DNA of 64,000 bases, from NCBI GenBank assembly GCA_020252645.1, contig JADCCN010000015.1, positions 1-64,000 of the forward strand, written 5' to 3'. Both the position numbers and the translations under genes were made by a program. A model generated the notes under the pieces. The model was not told where the DNA came from, searched no databases, and saw only the letters and a list, made by a program, of their open reading frames with translations. Below are positions 49,963-61,260 of this stretch, one piece after another (position 1 is the first letter of the stretch; each line of letters begins with the position of its first letter). The DNA comes from Methylobacterium sp. Lineage in GTDB: Bacteria; Pseudomonadota; Alphaproteobacteria; Rhizobiales; Beijerinckiaceae.

Positions 49963-51460
49963 GCCGCCCGTCGGTTCGCTGACCGCGGGGCCGGTCGCCG
50001 TCATCGATATCGGCTCGAATTCGGTGCGCCTCGTGGCGTATGATCTCCATTCACGCGCGCCGGTGCCGATGTTCAACGAGAAATCGCTGTGCGGCCTGGG
50101 ACGCGAGGTCGCCGTCACCGGCCTCCTGCCGAAAGACGGGCTGGAACAGGCGATTTCCGCGCTGAAGCGTTTCCGCGTCCTCTGCGACCTCATGCGGGTC
50201 GAGAAGCTTTATGTGCTGGCGACCGCCGCGGCCCGCCGCGCGCTGAACGGCCCGGCCTTCATCGCCGAGGTGCGCGATATTCTCGGCGCGGATGTCTCCG
50301 TGCTCACCGGTGCCGAGGAAGCGCGCCTTGCCGCGCTCGGCGTTCTCGCCGGTCTTGACGAGCCCGATGGCCTCGCCGGCGATCTCGGCGGCGGCAGTCT
50401 CGAATTGATCGACGTGCAGAACGGGGCTGCCGGGGAGGGGGTGAGCCTTGATCTGGGTGGCCTCGCCCTGCGCGATGCCTCGGGGAAGAACCTGAAGAAG
50501 GCCGGCAGGATCGTGCAGGATGCGCTGTCCGGCGTCACGGTCATCCGGCAGGGCGAGGGGCGCGACATCATCGCCATCGGCGGAACCTGGCGCGCCATCG
50601 CGCGGCTGCACATGGCCAAGACGAATTATCCGCTGAACGTGCTGCATGGCTATGTCGCGGATGCGAAATCCATGATCGAGTTCTGCCAGGATCTGCAGAA
50701 GGTCGATCTCGACGCCATGCCGGCCATCTCCGAGATCTCGAAGGAGCGCCGTCCGCTGATCGCCTACGGGGCACTGGTGTTGGAGCAGTTGCTGCGCCTG
50801 AGCGGCGCGGCCCGCCTTCAGGTCTCCGCCTCCGGCGTGCGCGAGGGCATGCTGCACGCGCTGTTGCCGCCGGAATTGCGGGTGCAGGACCCGCTGATTG
50901 TCGGCGCGCGGGCGCTGTCGGATCTGCATGCCCGCGACCCTGCCCATGCGGATGACCTCATCGCCTGGACGGATGAATTCGCCCGCTCGGCCTTTCTGGA
51001 TGAGCGGCGCGAAAGCCGCCGGATGCGTCATGCCGCCTGCCTCATCTCCGAAGTCGCATGGCGCGCAAACCCGGATTACCGGGCCGAAGAGGCGAGCCGC
51101 ATGATCGCTTATGCCGCATTGGGGGCCATCTCTCATCGCGAGCGCGCCTTCCTCGCCAGCGCGCAGCATGCCCGTTACGAGGGCCTCACCGAGAACGTCG
51201 TGCCACCCTTGCGCTCGCTGCTGTCCTTGCGCGAGATCGACAACGCCCGCGCGCTGGGTTGTCTCATCCGGGTTGCCTACAACATTTCGGCCGGTCAGCG
51301 CGGCATCCTGCCGATGACGCCGATCCGGGTGGAGAATGGCAGGATTGTCCAGCACCTGCCGGAAGTTTTCGCGAACCTGAACAACGAGCGCCTGACCGGG
51401 CGCCTGAAGCAGACCGCGAAGATGCTCAATCTCGGTTTCGAGGTCAGGACTGCAACCTGA
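49898..51460 (+). CDS. ppx: exopolyphosphatase (Ppx/GppA family, long form)
   Basis: 520 aa. Phosphate loop [14 protein letters not shown], second loop [12 protein letters not shown] and [13 protein letters not shown] mark the family. The C-terminal HD-like domain (from about residue 330) distinguishes it from the shorter copy at 692-1819. The GTG start at 49898 lies 65 bases inside ppk; no ATG or GTG occurs between the overlap and the first motif, so coupling to ppk is likely. Degrades the product of ppk. Confidence 0.92.
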   Translation: MAPLSNFRAPAPLPNGAPAPGRPPVGSLTAGPVAVIDIGSNSVRLVAYDLHSRAPVPMFNEKSLCGLGREVAVTGLLPKDGLEQAISALKRFRVLCDLMRVEKLYVLATAAARRALNGPAFIAEVRDILGADVSVLTGAEEARLAALGVLAGLDEPDGLAGDLGGGSLELIDVQNGAAGEGVSLDLGGLALRDASGKNLKKAGRIVQDALSGVTVIRQGEGRDIIAIGGTWRAIARLHMAKTNYPLNVLHGYVADAKSMIEFCQDLQKVDLDAMPAISEISKERRPLIAYGALVLEQLLRLSGAARLQVSASGVREGMLHALLPPELRVQDPLIVGARALSDLHARDPAHADDLIAWTDEFARSAFLDERRESRRMRHAACLISEVAWRANPDYRAEEASRMIAYAALGAISHRERAFLASAQHARYEGLTENVVPPLRSLLSLREIDNARALGCLIRVAYNISAGQRGILPMTPIRVENGRIVQHLPEVFANLNNERLTGRLKQTAKMLNLGFEVRTAT

Positions 51461-51541
51461 GGGAGTATCTATTCTTATCGTTTTTGCTAAATTTTAACGA
51501 GATTCTGGCACGAATTTGTCAATCAACCGTTGGGGTCTTTG

Positions 51542-53287
51542 ATGAAATTCGTTCGGTCGCTGTTTTCCGCCCAAACGCTGCGCAATCAGTGGTTGTTTTG
51601 CTCCATTGGCCTGGTCGCCGTCGCCATCGTGGCCACGACCATCATCGGCCTCTCGCGCATGAACAGCAAGATCCTGGAGGATATCGAGCACGAGACGCAT
51701 TGGGCAATCCGAGTGGCCACGACGATTCTCAAGGATCGCGTGCCGATTTTCCAGGTGGAGAACAACAGCGCCGGCGAGCCCGAAATTCTGAAAGCCACCG
51801 CTTCTGCCAGCCTGCTCGACAATATGTCGATCCTGGAGCTCACGCAGATCGTTGATGTGATTTCGAGCATCAACAAGGGCACTGCGACCCTGTTCCGCTG
51901 GGATGCGGCGAAAGACGACTACATCCGCGTTGCAACCACGGTGAAGAAGCCGGATGGCACACGCGCCACAGGCACCTTCCTCGGGCAGAATGGCGTGGTC
52001 TATCCGTTCATGCAGCGCAAGCAGGCCTATCGCGGTGTTGCGCAGATCCTCGGCGAACCCTATCAGACCGGATATCTGCCGATCATTGGCAGCAAGGGCG
52101 AGCCCATCGGCGTTCTTTTCATCGGTGTGGGCAAACTCGGTGAGCTGATGGATGCCTCCGACGCCCTGTTCAAGGAGCTGGTCGCGGCCGGGCTCGCGGT
52201 TCTCGTTTTGGGCATCGGGATCATCTTCCTGCTGTCGGGGCGGCTGCTGCGGCCGATCGCGGATGTCGCATCGGCCACCAAGGCGATGGCGGCCGGGCAG
52301 GACAACGTGACCGTTCCGCATGCCGACCGCCCCGATGAGATCGGCGTGATCGCCAGGGCGGTGAGTGCCTTCGGCGAGGCCGTGAGCGCCCAGCGCAAGC
52401 TCGAGTCCGAGCAGGCCGCCGAAGCGCGCCGCGTGGCGCAGCGCAAGACGGAGATGGATCAGCTCGTGGCGAGTTTCCGCAACGCCATCTCGGCCAATTT
52501 CCAGCGCCTGCGCAGCGGTGCCGAACAGGTGCGCGCGACCTCCGCGAATATCCGCTCGGTCGTGACGATGGCCGGCAATCGCGTGAGTTCCGGCACCGAG
52601 GCTGCGGAAACCGGCGCCGAGGCGATCGCGGAGGTGGCGACCGCCACCCACCAGTTCGCGGGCTCGATCGCCGAAATCGCCAATCGTTCGAACAATGCGG
52701 CCGGTGTCGTGCGCCAGGCCTCGGATTCCGGCCGCCGCGCCGAGACGGTCTCGGGCGAGCTTTCCTCGGTGGTCGAGCGCATCTCGGAAGCGGTGTCGGT
52801 GATCTCCTCGATCGCCTCGCAAACCAATCTGCTGGCGCTGAATGCGACCATCGAGGCTGCTCGGGCCGGGGAGGCCGGGCGCGGCTTCGCGGTCGTGGCG
52901 AGCGAAGTGAAGGAGCTCTCGCAAGGCACCTCGAAGGCCGCGACCGAGATCGCGGAACTCGTGAAATCCATCGAGGGCGTGACCAGTGCCGTCACGAATG
53001 CGACGCGCGAGATCGGGGAAGGCCTGAGCTCGATCAACGAGACGACCATGGCCATCGCAGCCGCCGTGACCGAGCAGGAGCAGGTGACGCGCGGCATCGC
53101 CGATAATGCCGGCGCTGCGTCGCAGCGTTCGGACACGATCCGCTCGGGCTTTGCGGATGTGCGCCGCGCCATTGACGAGACCGCGCATGCGGCCACGGCG
53201 CTTGATGGCCTGTCGCATGAATTCGCCGCATCCTCGGATGCGCTGATCCGCGAATTCGAGACCTTCCTCGAGAAGATGGCGGCCTGA
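51542..53287 (+). CDS. methyl-accepting chemotaxis protein with Cache sensor
   Basis: 581 aa. TM1 is at about 17-38; a Cache-type ligand domain of about 170 residues follows (Cache_3/Cache_2 pattern [18 protein letters not shown]); TM2 at about 212-232; HAMP ([17 protein letters not shown]); then the signalling coiled coil with the hairpin tip [28 protein letters not shown]-type core (here split, around residues 425-455). There is no C-terminal CheR-binding pentapeptide. ATG 51542 has GGGG six bases upstream. The 81 bases before it are AT-rich. No other chemotaxis genes are in the window. Confidence 0.92.
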   Translation: MKFVRSLFSAQTLRNQWLFCSIGLVAVAIVATTIIGLSRMNSKILEDIEHETHWAIRVATTILKDRVPIFQVENNSAGEPEILKATASASLLDNMSILELTQIVDVISSINKGTATLFRWDAAKDDYIRVATTVKKPDGTRATGTFLGQNGVVYPFMQRKQAYRGVAQILGEPYQTGYLPIIGSKGEPIGVLFIGVGKLGELMDASDALFKELVAAGLAVLVLGIGIIFLLSGRLLRPIADVASATKAMAAGQDNVTVPHADRPDEIGVIARAVSAFGEAVSAQRKLESEQAAEARRVAQRKTEMDQLVASFRNAISANFQRLRSGAEQVRATSANIRSVVTMAGNRVSSGTEAAETGAEAIAEVATATHQFAGSIAEIANRSNNAAGVVRQASDSGRRAETVSGELSSVVERISEAVSVISSIASQTNLLALNATIEAARAGEAGRGFAVVASEVKELSQGTSKAATEIAELVKSIEGVTSAVTNATREIGEGLSSINETTMAIAAAVTEQEQVTRGIADNAGAASQRSDTIRSGFADVRRAIDETAHAATALDGLSHEFAASSDALIREFETFLEKMAA

Positions 53288-53290
53288 AGT

Positions 53291-53390
53291 GAAATTCGAT
53301 CTGACTGAATCAGATCGACCGCTCTCAGCTCTTGATTGACAGCATTTTCTTCCGAAGAACCGGTATCCACTTCTTCGAAAAATGCTCTAG
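53291..53390. repeat. palindromic intergenic repeat overlapping the rnd stop
   Basis: First hairpin TCGATCTGA-CTGAA-TCAGATCGA; second hairpin AGCATTTT ... GAAGAA ... TTCTTC ... AAAATGCT; it ends in CTAG. On the minus strand it starts CTAGAGCATTTT, and that TAG is the stop codon of rnd. It lies three bases after the chemoreceptor stop and fills the whole convergent gap. Confidence 0.93.
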
Positions 53391-54574
53391 TCGCGGGCGG
53401 GATCAGGGCGCGGGACAGCGACCACCCGGCCCTTTTCCAGCCCGAGCGTGACTTCGCCACGGATGAGCTTCACGGCGAGATCGCCATAGATCTCACCCCT
53501 CCAGCCCTGCAGGATGGGGTGCGGATCATCCGGGCGGGCGGCAAGCTGCTCCACGTCTTCCGCCGAGCCGATGAGGCGCGAGGCGACCTGATGACGATCC
53601 GCCACGGCCTGCAGCAACACCTTCAGCAATTGCACCAGAGCGCCGGAGACATTCGGGCGATCCGGCTCCGGCGGGGGGAGAATCGACGGGTCGAGCATGC
53701 GGGCCCTTTCGAGCGCCTCCAGGATGTCTCCACCGGAGCGGCTGCGCTCGAAACCATTGGGCACGGCGCGCAATTCCCCGAGTTCGGCCACCGATTTCGG
53801 GTTGGCCATGGCGATTTCGACGAGCGCATCGTCCTTCAGCACGCGCCCGCGGGGAACATCCCGTGTCATCGCCTCGCGCTCGCGCCAGGCCGCGAGTTCC
53901 ATCAGGGCAAGCTTCTCGGCGGGCTTGCGCAGGCGCGCCTTGATGCGCAGCCAGGCTTCCTGCGGCGGTGTTTCATAGTTGCGGGGATTGGCCAGGGCAG
54001 CCATCTCGCCCGCGACCCAATCCTCGCGCCGGTTGCGCGCGATGCGGGCCGAGAGCTTCTCGTGGACCACGCGCAGATGCGTGACGTCAGCGGCGGCATA
54101 GACCAGCTGGGCGGCGGAAAGCGGCCGGCGCGACCAATCCGTGAAGCGCGAGGATTTGTCGATCTTCGCATTCGCCAGCCCGCTCGCGAGGCTTTCGTAG
54201 CCGATCTGCTCGCCATAGCCGCAGACCATGGCGGAGATCTGCGTATCGACCAGCGGGGAGGGGATGATGCCGCCCTTCTGCCAGATGATTTCCAGATCCT
54301 GCCGGGCGGCATGGAACACCTTGACGACGGCCGGGTTTGTCATCAGGGCGAAGAACGGGGCGAGATCAAGCACCGGGACCTGCGTATCCACGAGAACGAT
54401 CTCGCTTTCGCCGGCCATCTGGATCAGGCAGAGCCTGGGGTAGAAGGTCGTCTCCCGCATGAACTCGGTATCGACCGTGACAAAGCTTTCCGTCGCGAGC
54501 CTTTCGCAGGTTTCACGGAGGGCCGCTGTCGTGGTGATGAGCGGGGGCAGGTGGGAAGCGTCGACCGGAGACAT
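53387..54574 (-). CDS. rnd: ribonuclease D
   Basis: 3'-5' exoribonuclease trimming tRNA and other RNAs. DEDD residues are D35 and E37 (VDTEF), D93 (HAARQDLEII) and the YxxxD pair in LVYAAADVTHL. An HRDC domain follows (about 210-290). 395 aa from ATG 54574, near the family norm; the binding site is weak and sequence upstream does not match. Stop TAG is on the edge of the repeat. Confidence 0.93.
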   Translation of the reverse strand: MSPVDASHLPPLITTTAALRETCERLATESFVTVDTEFMRETTFYPRLCLIQMAGESEIVLVDTQVPVLDLAPFFALMTNPAVVKVFHAARQDLEIIWQKGGIIPSPLVDTQISAMVCGYGEQIGYESLASGLANAKIDKSSRFTDWSRRPLSAAQLVYAAADVTHLRVVHEKLSARIARNRREDWVAGEMAALANPRNYETPPQEAWLRIKARLRKPAEKLALMELAAWREREAMTRDVPRGRVLKDDALVEIAMANPKSVAELGELRAVPNGFERSRSGGDILEALERARMLDPSILPPPEPDRPNVSGALVQLLKVLLQAVADRHQVASRLIGSAEDVEQLAARPDDPHPILQGWRGEIYGDLAVKLIRGEVTLGLEKGRVVAVPRPDPARD

Positions 54575-54791
54575 GAAATCGGGCCATAACGCAAAAAATC
54601 CGGCCTGTCGCCTCTCTTTTCCGGGATATCCGGGTTGCGCGCGGAGCGGACGGGCGGCATTGAAGCCGTGGGACCGCTGCAAGCCTTGACATTGGGGCCT
54701 GTCGCCGCTTCTGTCCACCCCGGTTTTTAATGGAGGGAGGGATCCGCTTTCCGGATTCTCGGTGCCTCCGTCGTACCAACGAGCCTTTCCA

Positions 54792-56699
<1,908 letters not shown>

Positions 56700-56714
56700 G
56701 CCATGCCGATGCGG

Positions 56715-56800
56715 CGTCATTGCGAGGAAGCGCGAAGCGCTGACGCGGCAATCCAGGAAAAGGTCTGGATTGCTTCGTCGCCTCGCTCCTCGCAATGACG
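56715..56800. repeat. inverted repeat element (CGTCATTGCGAGGA type)
   Basis: Outer arms CGTCATTGCGAGGA (56715-56728) and TCCTCGCAATGACG (56787-56800), inner arms ATCCAG/CTGGAT. This is a third repeat class, of the widespread GCAATGAC type. It fills the gap between aspS and the ABC exporter gene; the GGAGGAG ribosome site of the latter begins right at its right edge. Confidence 0.88.
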
Positions 56801-56813
56801 GAGGAGCATTCCC

Positions 56814-58568
56814 GTGGACGCTGAGGAAAAGCGCCTGCGCGCCCACGATCTCAGGCGGCTCATCACCGAAACGGGCAGCCGTTTCGTGGGCCTCTATGCG
56901 CTCGCGTTTCTGATGCTCGGCGTGGTCTCGGCGACCACGGCCGCGACCGCCTGGCTGATGAAGGACGTCATCAACGAGATCTTCATTGCAAAGAGCCAGC
57001 AGGCCCTGTTTTTCGTCGCGGGCGCGGTGCTGGTGATTTATGTCGCGCGCGGTGCGGCATCTTACGGGCAGGGCGTCATCCTTGCGCGCATCGGCAACGC
57101 CATTGTCGCCGATGGGCAGAAGCGGCTGGTTTCCTCGCTGCTCGCGCAGGAGGTGAGGGGCATTCAATCCCGCACCTCTTCCGAAGTGATCCAGAAGCAG
57201 GTGCTCTCGGCCGATGCCGCAAGGCAGATCCTGCAATTGCTGGTGACGGTGGTGGGCCGTGACATTCTTACGCTTGTCGGGCTGGTTGTCGTGATGATCG
57301 TGCAGGACCCGCTGGTTTCCGGCGCGGTTCTGCTCACCCTGCCGATTGCGGCAATGTTCATCGCCGGCCTCGGCATCCGCATCAACAAGGTGCAGAAGCT
57401 GCAGGTGACGATCGGCGTGACCCTCGCCGACCAGCTCCGCCAGATCATCCAGGGCTTTCGTGTGGTGAAGGCCTTCGGGGCGGAGGAGCGGCTCGGCGCG
57501 CGCCTCACGGGCGTGATCGAGGAGCAGCGGCAGAACGCGGATCGCGCCGCGGTGCTGATGTCGCGCACGCAGCCCATCGTCGAGACGCTGGCCGGAATCG
57601 CCGTGGCGATGGTCATCCTCTATGGCGGCTGGCGGGTGATTGCCCATGGCGCGACGCCGGGTGCCTTCTTCTCGTTCATCACGGCCCTGCTGCTGGCCTA
57701 TGACCCCGCCCGACGCCTCGCCAGCGCGCGCCTGCAACTCGAGCAGCACCGCGTGGGCTTGCGGCTCTTCTTCGAGATGATCGACGAGAAGCCCGAGGCG
57801 CCCAGGGGCACGCTCGCGCCCTACAAGCCCGGCACGGGAGAAATCCGCTTCCAGGATGTCTCTTTCCATTACACCGAGGGCTCGCCCGTTCTCAGCGATG
57901 TCACGCTCACCTTCGAAGCGGGCAAGACCACCGCGCTTGTCGGCGGGTCGGGCTCGGGGAAATCGACCGCGCTCAGCCTCATCCTGCGGTTCTGGGACCC
58001 GGTGACGGGACGCATCCTCGTGGACGGGCAGGAGACGCTGGCGCTCGATCCCGCTTCTTTGCGCGAGGCGATCGCCTATGTCGGGCAGGATACCTTCCTG
58101 TTCGACGGCTCCGTGCGCGAGAACATCGCGCTCGGGCTGCCCGAAGCGACGGACGCGCAGATCATCGCCGCAGCGCAGGCCGCACAGGCCGATGCCTTCA
58201 TCCGCGCGCTTCCCCTGGGCTACGACACGCCCGTGGGCGAACTCGCGGGGCGTCTTTCGGGCGGGCAGAAGCAGCGCATCGCCATCGCCCGCGCCTTCCT
58301 GCGCAATGCGCCGATCTTGCTGCTGGATGAGCCCACCGCCGCTCTGGATGCGCAAAGCGAGGAAGCGATCCGCTCGACCCTCTTCGATCTCGCCAGCGGT
58401 CGCACGACGATCCTCGTCGCGCATCGGCTGGCAAGCGTTGTCGGGGCCGATCGCATCGTGGTGATGGAACGGGGCGAGATCATCGAGGCGGGCGACCACA
58501 TGTCGCTTCTCGCGAAGGAAGGGGCCTATGCCGGCCTCTTCCGCTTGCAGATGGGGGCTGCGCGGTGA
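56814..58568 (+). CDS. ABC transporter, fused permease-ATPase (MsbA/lipid-flippase type)
   Basis: 584 aa half-transporter: about six membrane helices in residues 20-300, then an ATPase domain with Walker A GGSGSGKST near 375, Q-loop, signature LSGGQKQRIAIARA and Walker B LLLDEPTAALD. Exporter class; the neighbours suggest a lipid-linked sugar or lipid A core substrate. GTG 56814 with GGAGGAG upstream. Its stop overlaps the next gene (GTGA). Confidence 0.93.
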   Translation: MDAEEKRLRAHDLRRLITETGSRFVGLYALAFLMLGVVSATTAATAWLMKDVINEIFIAKSQQALFFVAGAVLVIYVARGAASYGQGVILARIGNAIVADGQKRLVSSLLAQEVRGIQSRTSSEVIQKQVLSADAARQILQLLVTVVGRDILTLVGLVVVMIVQDPLVSGAVLLTLPIAAMFIAGLGIRINKVQKLQVTIGVTLADQLRQIIQGFRVVKAFGAEERLGARLTGVIEEQRQNADRAAVLMSRTQPIVETLAGIAVAMVILYGGWRVIAHGATPGAFFSFITALLLAYDPARRLASARLQLEQHRVGLRLFFEMIDEKPEAPRGTLAPYKPGTGEIRFQDVSFHYTEGSPVLSDVTLTFEAGKTTALVGGSGSGKSTALSLILRFWDPVTGRILVDGQETLALDPASLREAIAYVGQDTFLFDGSVRENIALGLPEATDAQIIAAAQAAQADAFIRALPLGYDTPVGELAGRLSGGQKQRIAIARAFLRNAPILLLDEPTAALDAQSEEAIRSTLFDLASGRTTILVAHRLASVVGADRIVVMERGEIIEAGDHMSLLAKEGAYAGLFRLQMGAAR

Positions 58569-59503
58569 GCCGGATTTCCATCGGGATGCCCTGCTACGGT
58601 CGGCCGAAGGACCTTCGCAACGCGCTGGAGCATTTTGAAAACCAGACCTTCCGTGATTTCCGCATCATCCTGCATGAGAACCCTTCCGATTCCACGATGA
58701 TCGCGGAACTGGTGGCCGAGTTCTCCGCCCGGGGGCTGGCGATCGAGTATCGCCGGCACCCGGAGCAGATTGGTGTGGTCCGCAATTTCCTCTCGGTCCT
58801 GCATGCCGCCAGAACCGAATACTTCATGTGGGCGGCGGATGATGACCTGCGCCACCCCGAGGCTGTTGAAATCCTCTACGGCATGCTCGAACGCGATCCC
58901 GGCCTGTCGCTGGCGGCCTCGTCGGTCGAGTTGTTGAACCTCTCGAACCAGACGATCGACTGGCACCTCGGCTTCTCGCGCTTCTCGACCCAGGGTTCGA
59001 CAAAAGAGGCGACCCTGCAGTTTCTTGCCGAGCCGGAACTTGGCGGCAAGGCCAACCTGATCTACGGTCTCTTCCGGCGTCAAGACCTGCTGCATGCGCT
59101 TGACGTCGTGGGCGGGACCTTTCCCGATTGCCAGGGGCAGGATCTTGTGGTGCTCGCGGCTTTCCTCTCGCGGTTCCGCATCGCGGCGACAGACCGCGTC
59201 CTGTTCAGGAAGAAAACTGGATCGCACCGCACACGCCCTCTCGCGAAGCGCTACCCGCAGGATTTCGGCTTCAATTTCGGGCAGTATCGCAGCTTCTCTC
59301 GCGGGCTCCGGCAGGCGACGCTCGAAACCGGCATGGCGGACGACGTGGAGCGCGTCATCCGCCGCCGGCTTCTGCACCAGATGACGCTCGGCAGCCTGCG
59401 CCGCGCCATCTTGCGCGCGCTGGGGAAGGAGGGCGCGACGCCCGTGCCGCCATCGGCCGAGCTCGCCTGGTCCTTCGTCGATCAGCCTCTGGTGAACAGA
59501 TAG
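58565..59503 (+). CDS. glycosyltransferase family 2 (GT-A) enzyme
   Basis: 312 aa. Starts ISIGMPCYGRPKDLRNALEHFENQT, typical of the GT2 nucleotide-sugar fold. The metal site DDD is in MWAADDDLRHPEA (about residues 92-97). No membrane helices, so probably cytosolic or peripheral. It is translationally coupled to the ABC exporter by a four-base overlap. Donor and acceptor are unknown. It converges with the FkbM gene and overlaps it by 22 bases. Confidence 0.88.
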   Translation: MSRISIGMPCYGRPKDLRNALEHFENQTFRDFRIILHENPSDSTMIAELVAEFSARGLAIEYRRHPEQIGVVRNFLSVLHAARTEYFMWAADDDLRHPEAVEILYGMLERDPGLSLAASSVELLNLSNQTIDWHLGFSRFSTQGSTKEATLQFLAEPELGGKANLIYGLFRRQDLLHALDVVGGTFPDCQGQDLVVLAAFLSRFRIAATDRVLFRKKTGSHRTRPLAKRYPQDFGFNFGQYRSFSRGLRQATLETGMADDVERVIRRRLLHQMTLGSLRRAILRALGKEGATPVPPSAELAWSFVDQPLVNR

Positions 59504-60243
59504 CTCGTCTTCGCCTCGAACCAGGCGAGGCCGAAGCGGTTCAAAGTCTCGATCACGGGGGCGCGGGAGAGGCTCGCATGGTGCACGCGATGCACCCTGA
59601 AGCCGGAGAACACATCAAAAACGCGCTTCGTCATCGGAAAGGTCTTGTGGAAGCGCGGGTGATTTCCGGCCGCGAAACGCGGATGGAACGAGACGAGCGC
59701 CGCCACATCCTTCCGCGCGAGCAACGGCGCCAGCACCGGCACGATGGCGTATTCCGCGCCTTCCGTGTCGATCTTGATGAAAACCGGCCCTTCCTTCGGC
59801 AGAAGCGCCGCGACATCCGCCGGCGTGATGGTCTCGACCGACCAGCTCACAGCAGAACCCCTGTGGTGCACGCTCGACATGGAATCGCCCTGCGCGGTTT
59901 TCGCGCCCAGCGAGACAATGCCCTTCTCGGGCCAGACCGCGCGTTCCATCACCGTGATTTTCGAGGCAAGCGCGGGGTTGAGCGCGATATTCGCGCGCAG
60001 CTCCTTCGCCGCCACGGGATCGGGTTCGAAGGAGATGACCTGCCTGGCCTGCGAAGCCGAAAAAAGCGTCACCGGCCCGATCCAGGCACCGAAATCGAGC
60101 AATGTCGTCTCGGGCGTGAGCTGCGATTGGATCGCCGCGAAGGTGCCCGGCTCCCAATGGCCGGAGGAGAGACGCCCCCAGAACGCGGTCTGCGGCCCGT
60201 CAACCACCGAGAATGAGGCGTTGCGAATGCGGATATCCGGCAC
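59482..60243 (-). CDS. FkbM family SAM-dependent methyltransferase
   Basis: 253 aa. SAM site LLDFGAWIGPVTLF (about 48-61), FEPDP acidic loop, and the FkbM signature VFIKIDTEGAEYAIV. Such enzymes O-methylate sugars in polysaccharides. I chose GTG 60243, with AAGGGGG five bases upstream; a TTG at 60273 would add ten residues. Confidence 0.87.
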   Translation of the reverse strand: MPDIRIRNASFSVVDGPQTAFWGRLSSGHWEPGTFAAIQSQLTPETTLLDFGAWIGPVTLFSASQARQVISFEPDPVAAKELRANIALNPALASKITVMERAVWPEKGIVSLGAKTAQGDSMSSVHHRGSAVSWSVETITPADVAALLPKEGPVFIKIDTEGAEYAIVPVLAPLLARKDVAALVSFHPRFAAGNHPRFHKTFPMTKRVFDVFSGFRVHRVHHASLSRAPVIETLNRFGLAWFEAKTSYLFTRG

Positions 60244-60294
60244 GGGGGCCCCCTTGAAACCTCCGGGCTTCAAAGCAGAAATCCGCTGCCCCCG

Positions 60295-61212
60295 CTACCC
60301 CTCTCGGAGGTCGAGGAGCAGCGTTCTGCGCTCCGGCGATGGAACCAGCGTGGCGATCGCCGCTTCGCCGGTGGCGCGCGGCGCAATCAGCATGGAAGCC
60401 TCTGCCACCGCCTTCACCAGACGGTGGAACGGCATCAGCGCGGGATCGAGCATGATAACCTCTTCGAAGCGGATACCCGGGTTGGCGCGCTCGAAGGCCG
60501 CCTCGGCTGCAGGAAAGCGTTGCGCGCTGTGTTCGAGCACCAGAACCGGCGGGCCACCCGCCGCGAATGGCCCGTATAGGGCCGCCGCCTTCGCCTGCAT
60601 CGGGCCGAGCGCTTCCGGTGAATCGAGCGGGATCACGATGTCATCGAGCTGCTGCACGCGGATGGCCGTCGCCGGCCGGAAGAGTTCCACCGGGCGCGGC
60701 CGGAACAACCCGTCGGAAATCGCATCCTGAAAGGGTCGCGTGCGCCCCATGCGCAGGCTCGTCATCAGCAAGGTCGCCTGCGGCAGCCCGAAGCGGTCAA
60801 GCGAAAAGAAGCGCGGCAGAAGGGTATCGCAGAAGCGTGCAAGGCTCGCCTCACCACCGGCATAGAGCACCAGAGCCGGCTCGCGGGGGATGAAGCGGCC
60901 GCCGGGCAGCAGGGGCGACAGATCGGCCCGCCCGCGCGGCTCCCCGGCCTGTCGTGCATCAGCCGCCGCATGGCGTTTCAGATCCGCGAAGACCCGCCCC
61001 CCGCCATTCTCAATGACGAGATCGCCGGTATGGCGCCGGTGACTCCAGCCTTGCGGGAGGTTGTCGTGAAGCTCGGTCATCCCCACCTCGGCGGCATCCG
61101 CCTTCGGCCAGAAGCGCAGCATGGGGGCGGTGAGGAGGCTGCGCCATTCGCGCATCGGGCGGCTGGAATAGAGCCGGAGAACGGCGGGGATCAGCGCTTG
61201 ACGAGAGGACAC
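60295..61212 (-). CDS. uncharacterised protein in the glycan cluster, possibly GT61-like
   Basis: 305 aa, no signal peptide. I do not recognise the family with confidence. The layout (N-terminal region with LVLYAGGEASLARFCDTLLPRFF, then a glycine-rich and hydrophobic C-terminal half with LIAPRATGEAA) vaguely resembles GT61/capsule glycosyltransferases of the DUF563 group. GTG 61212 is the best start, with a weak site; ATG 61155 is an alternative. Divergent from the next gene. Confidence 0.72.
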   Translation of the reverse strand: MSSRQALIPAVLRLYSSRPMREWRSLLTAPMLRFWPKADAAEVGMTELHDNLPQGWSHRRHTGDLVIENGGGRVFADLKRHAAADARQAGEPRGRADLSPLLPGGRFIPREPALVLYAGGEASLARFCDTLLPRFFSLDRFGLPQATLLMTSLRMGRTRPFQDAISDGLFRPRPVELFRPATAIRVQQLDDIVIPLDSPEALGPMQAKAAALYGPFAAGGPPVLVLEHSAQRFPAAEAAFERANPGIRFEEVIMLDPALMPFHRLVKAVAEASMLIAPRATGEAAIATLVPSPERRTLLLDLREG

Positions 61213-61260
61213 GGCTCACCCATGACGGTCGCGAGACCCCGCTCAATAGGAGAAGCGCCC

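Noticed and set aside
47725-50193. 822-codon open frame antisense to ppk
   Set aside because: Same explanation; residues are dominated by His, Arg and Asp typical of a mirrored frame, and ppk is certain.
51480-51510. CtrA-like TTAA motif before the chemoreceptor
   Set aside because: TTTTAAC is present but the left half at the required spacing reads TTTG, so the match to TTAA-N7-TTAA is only partial.
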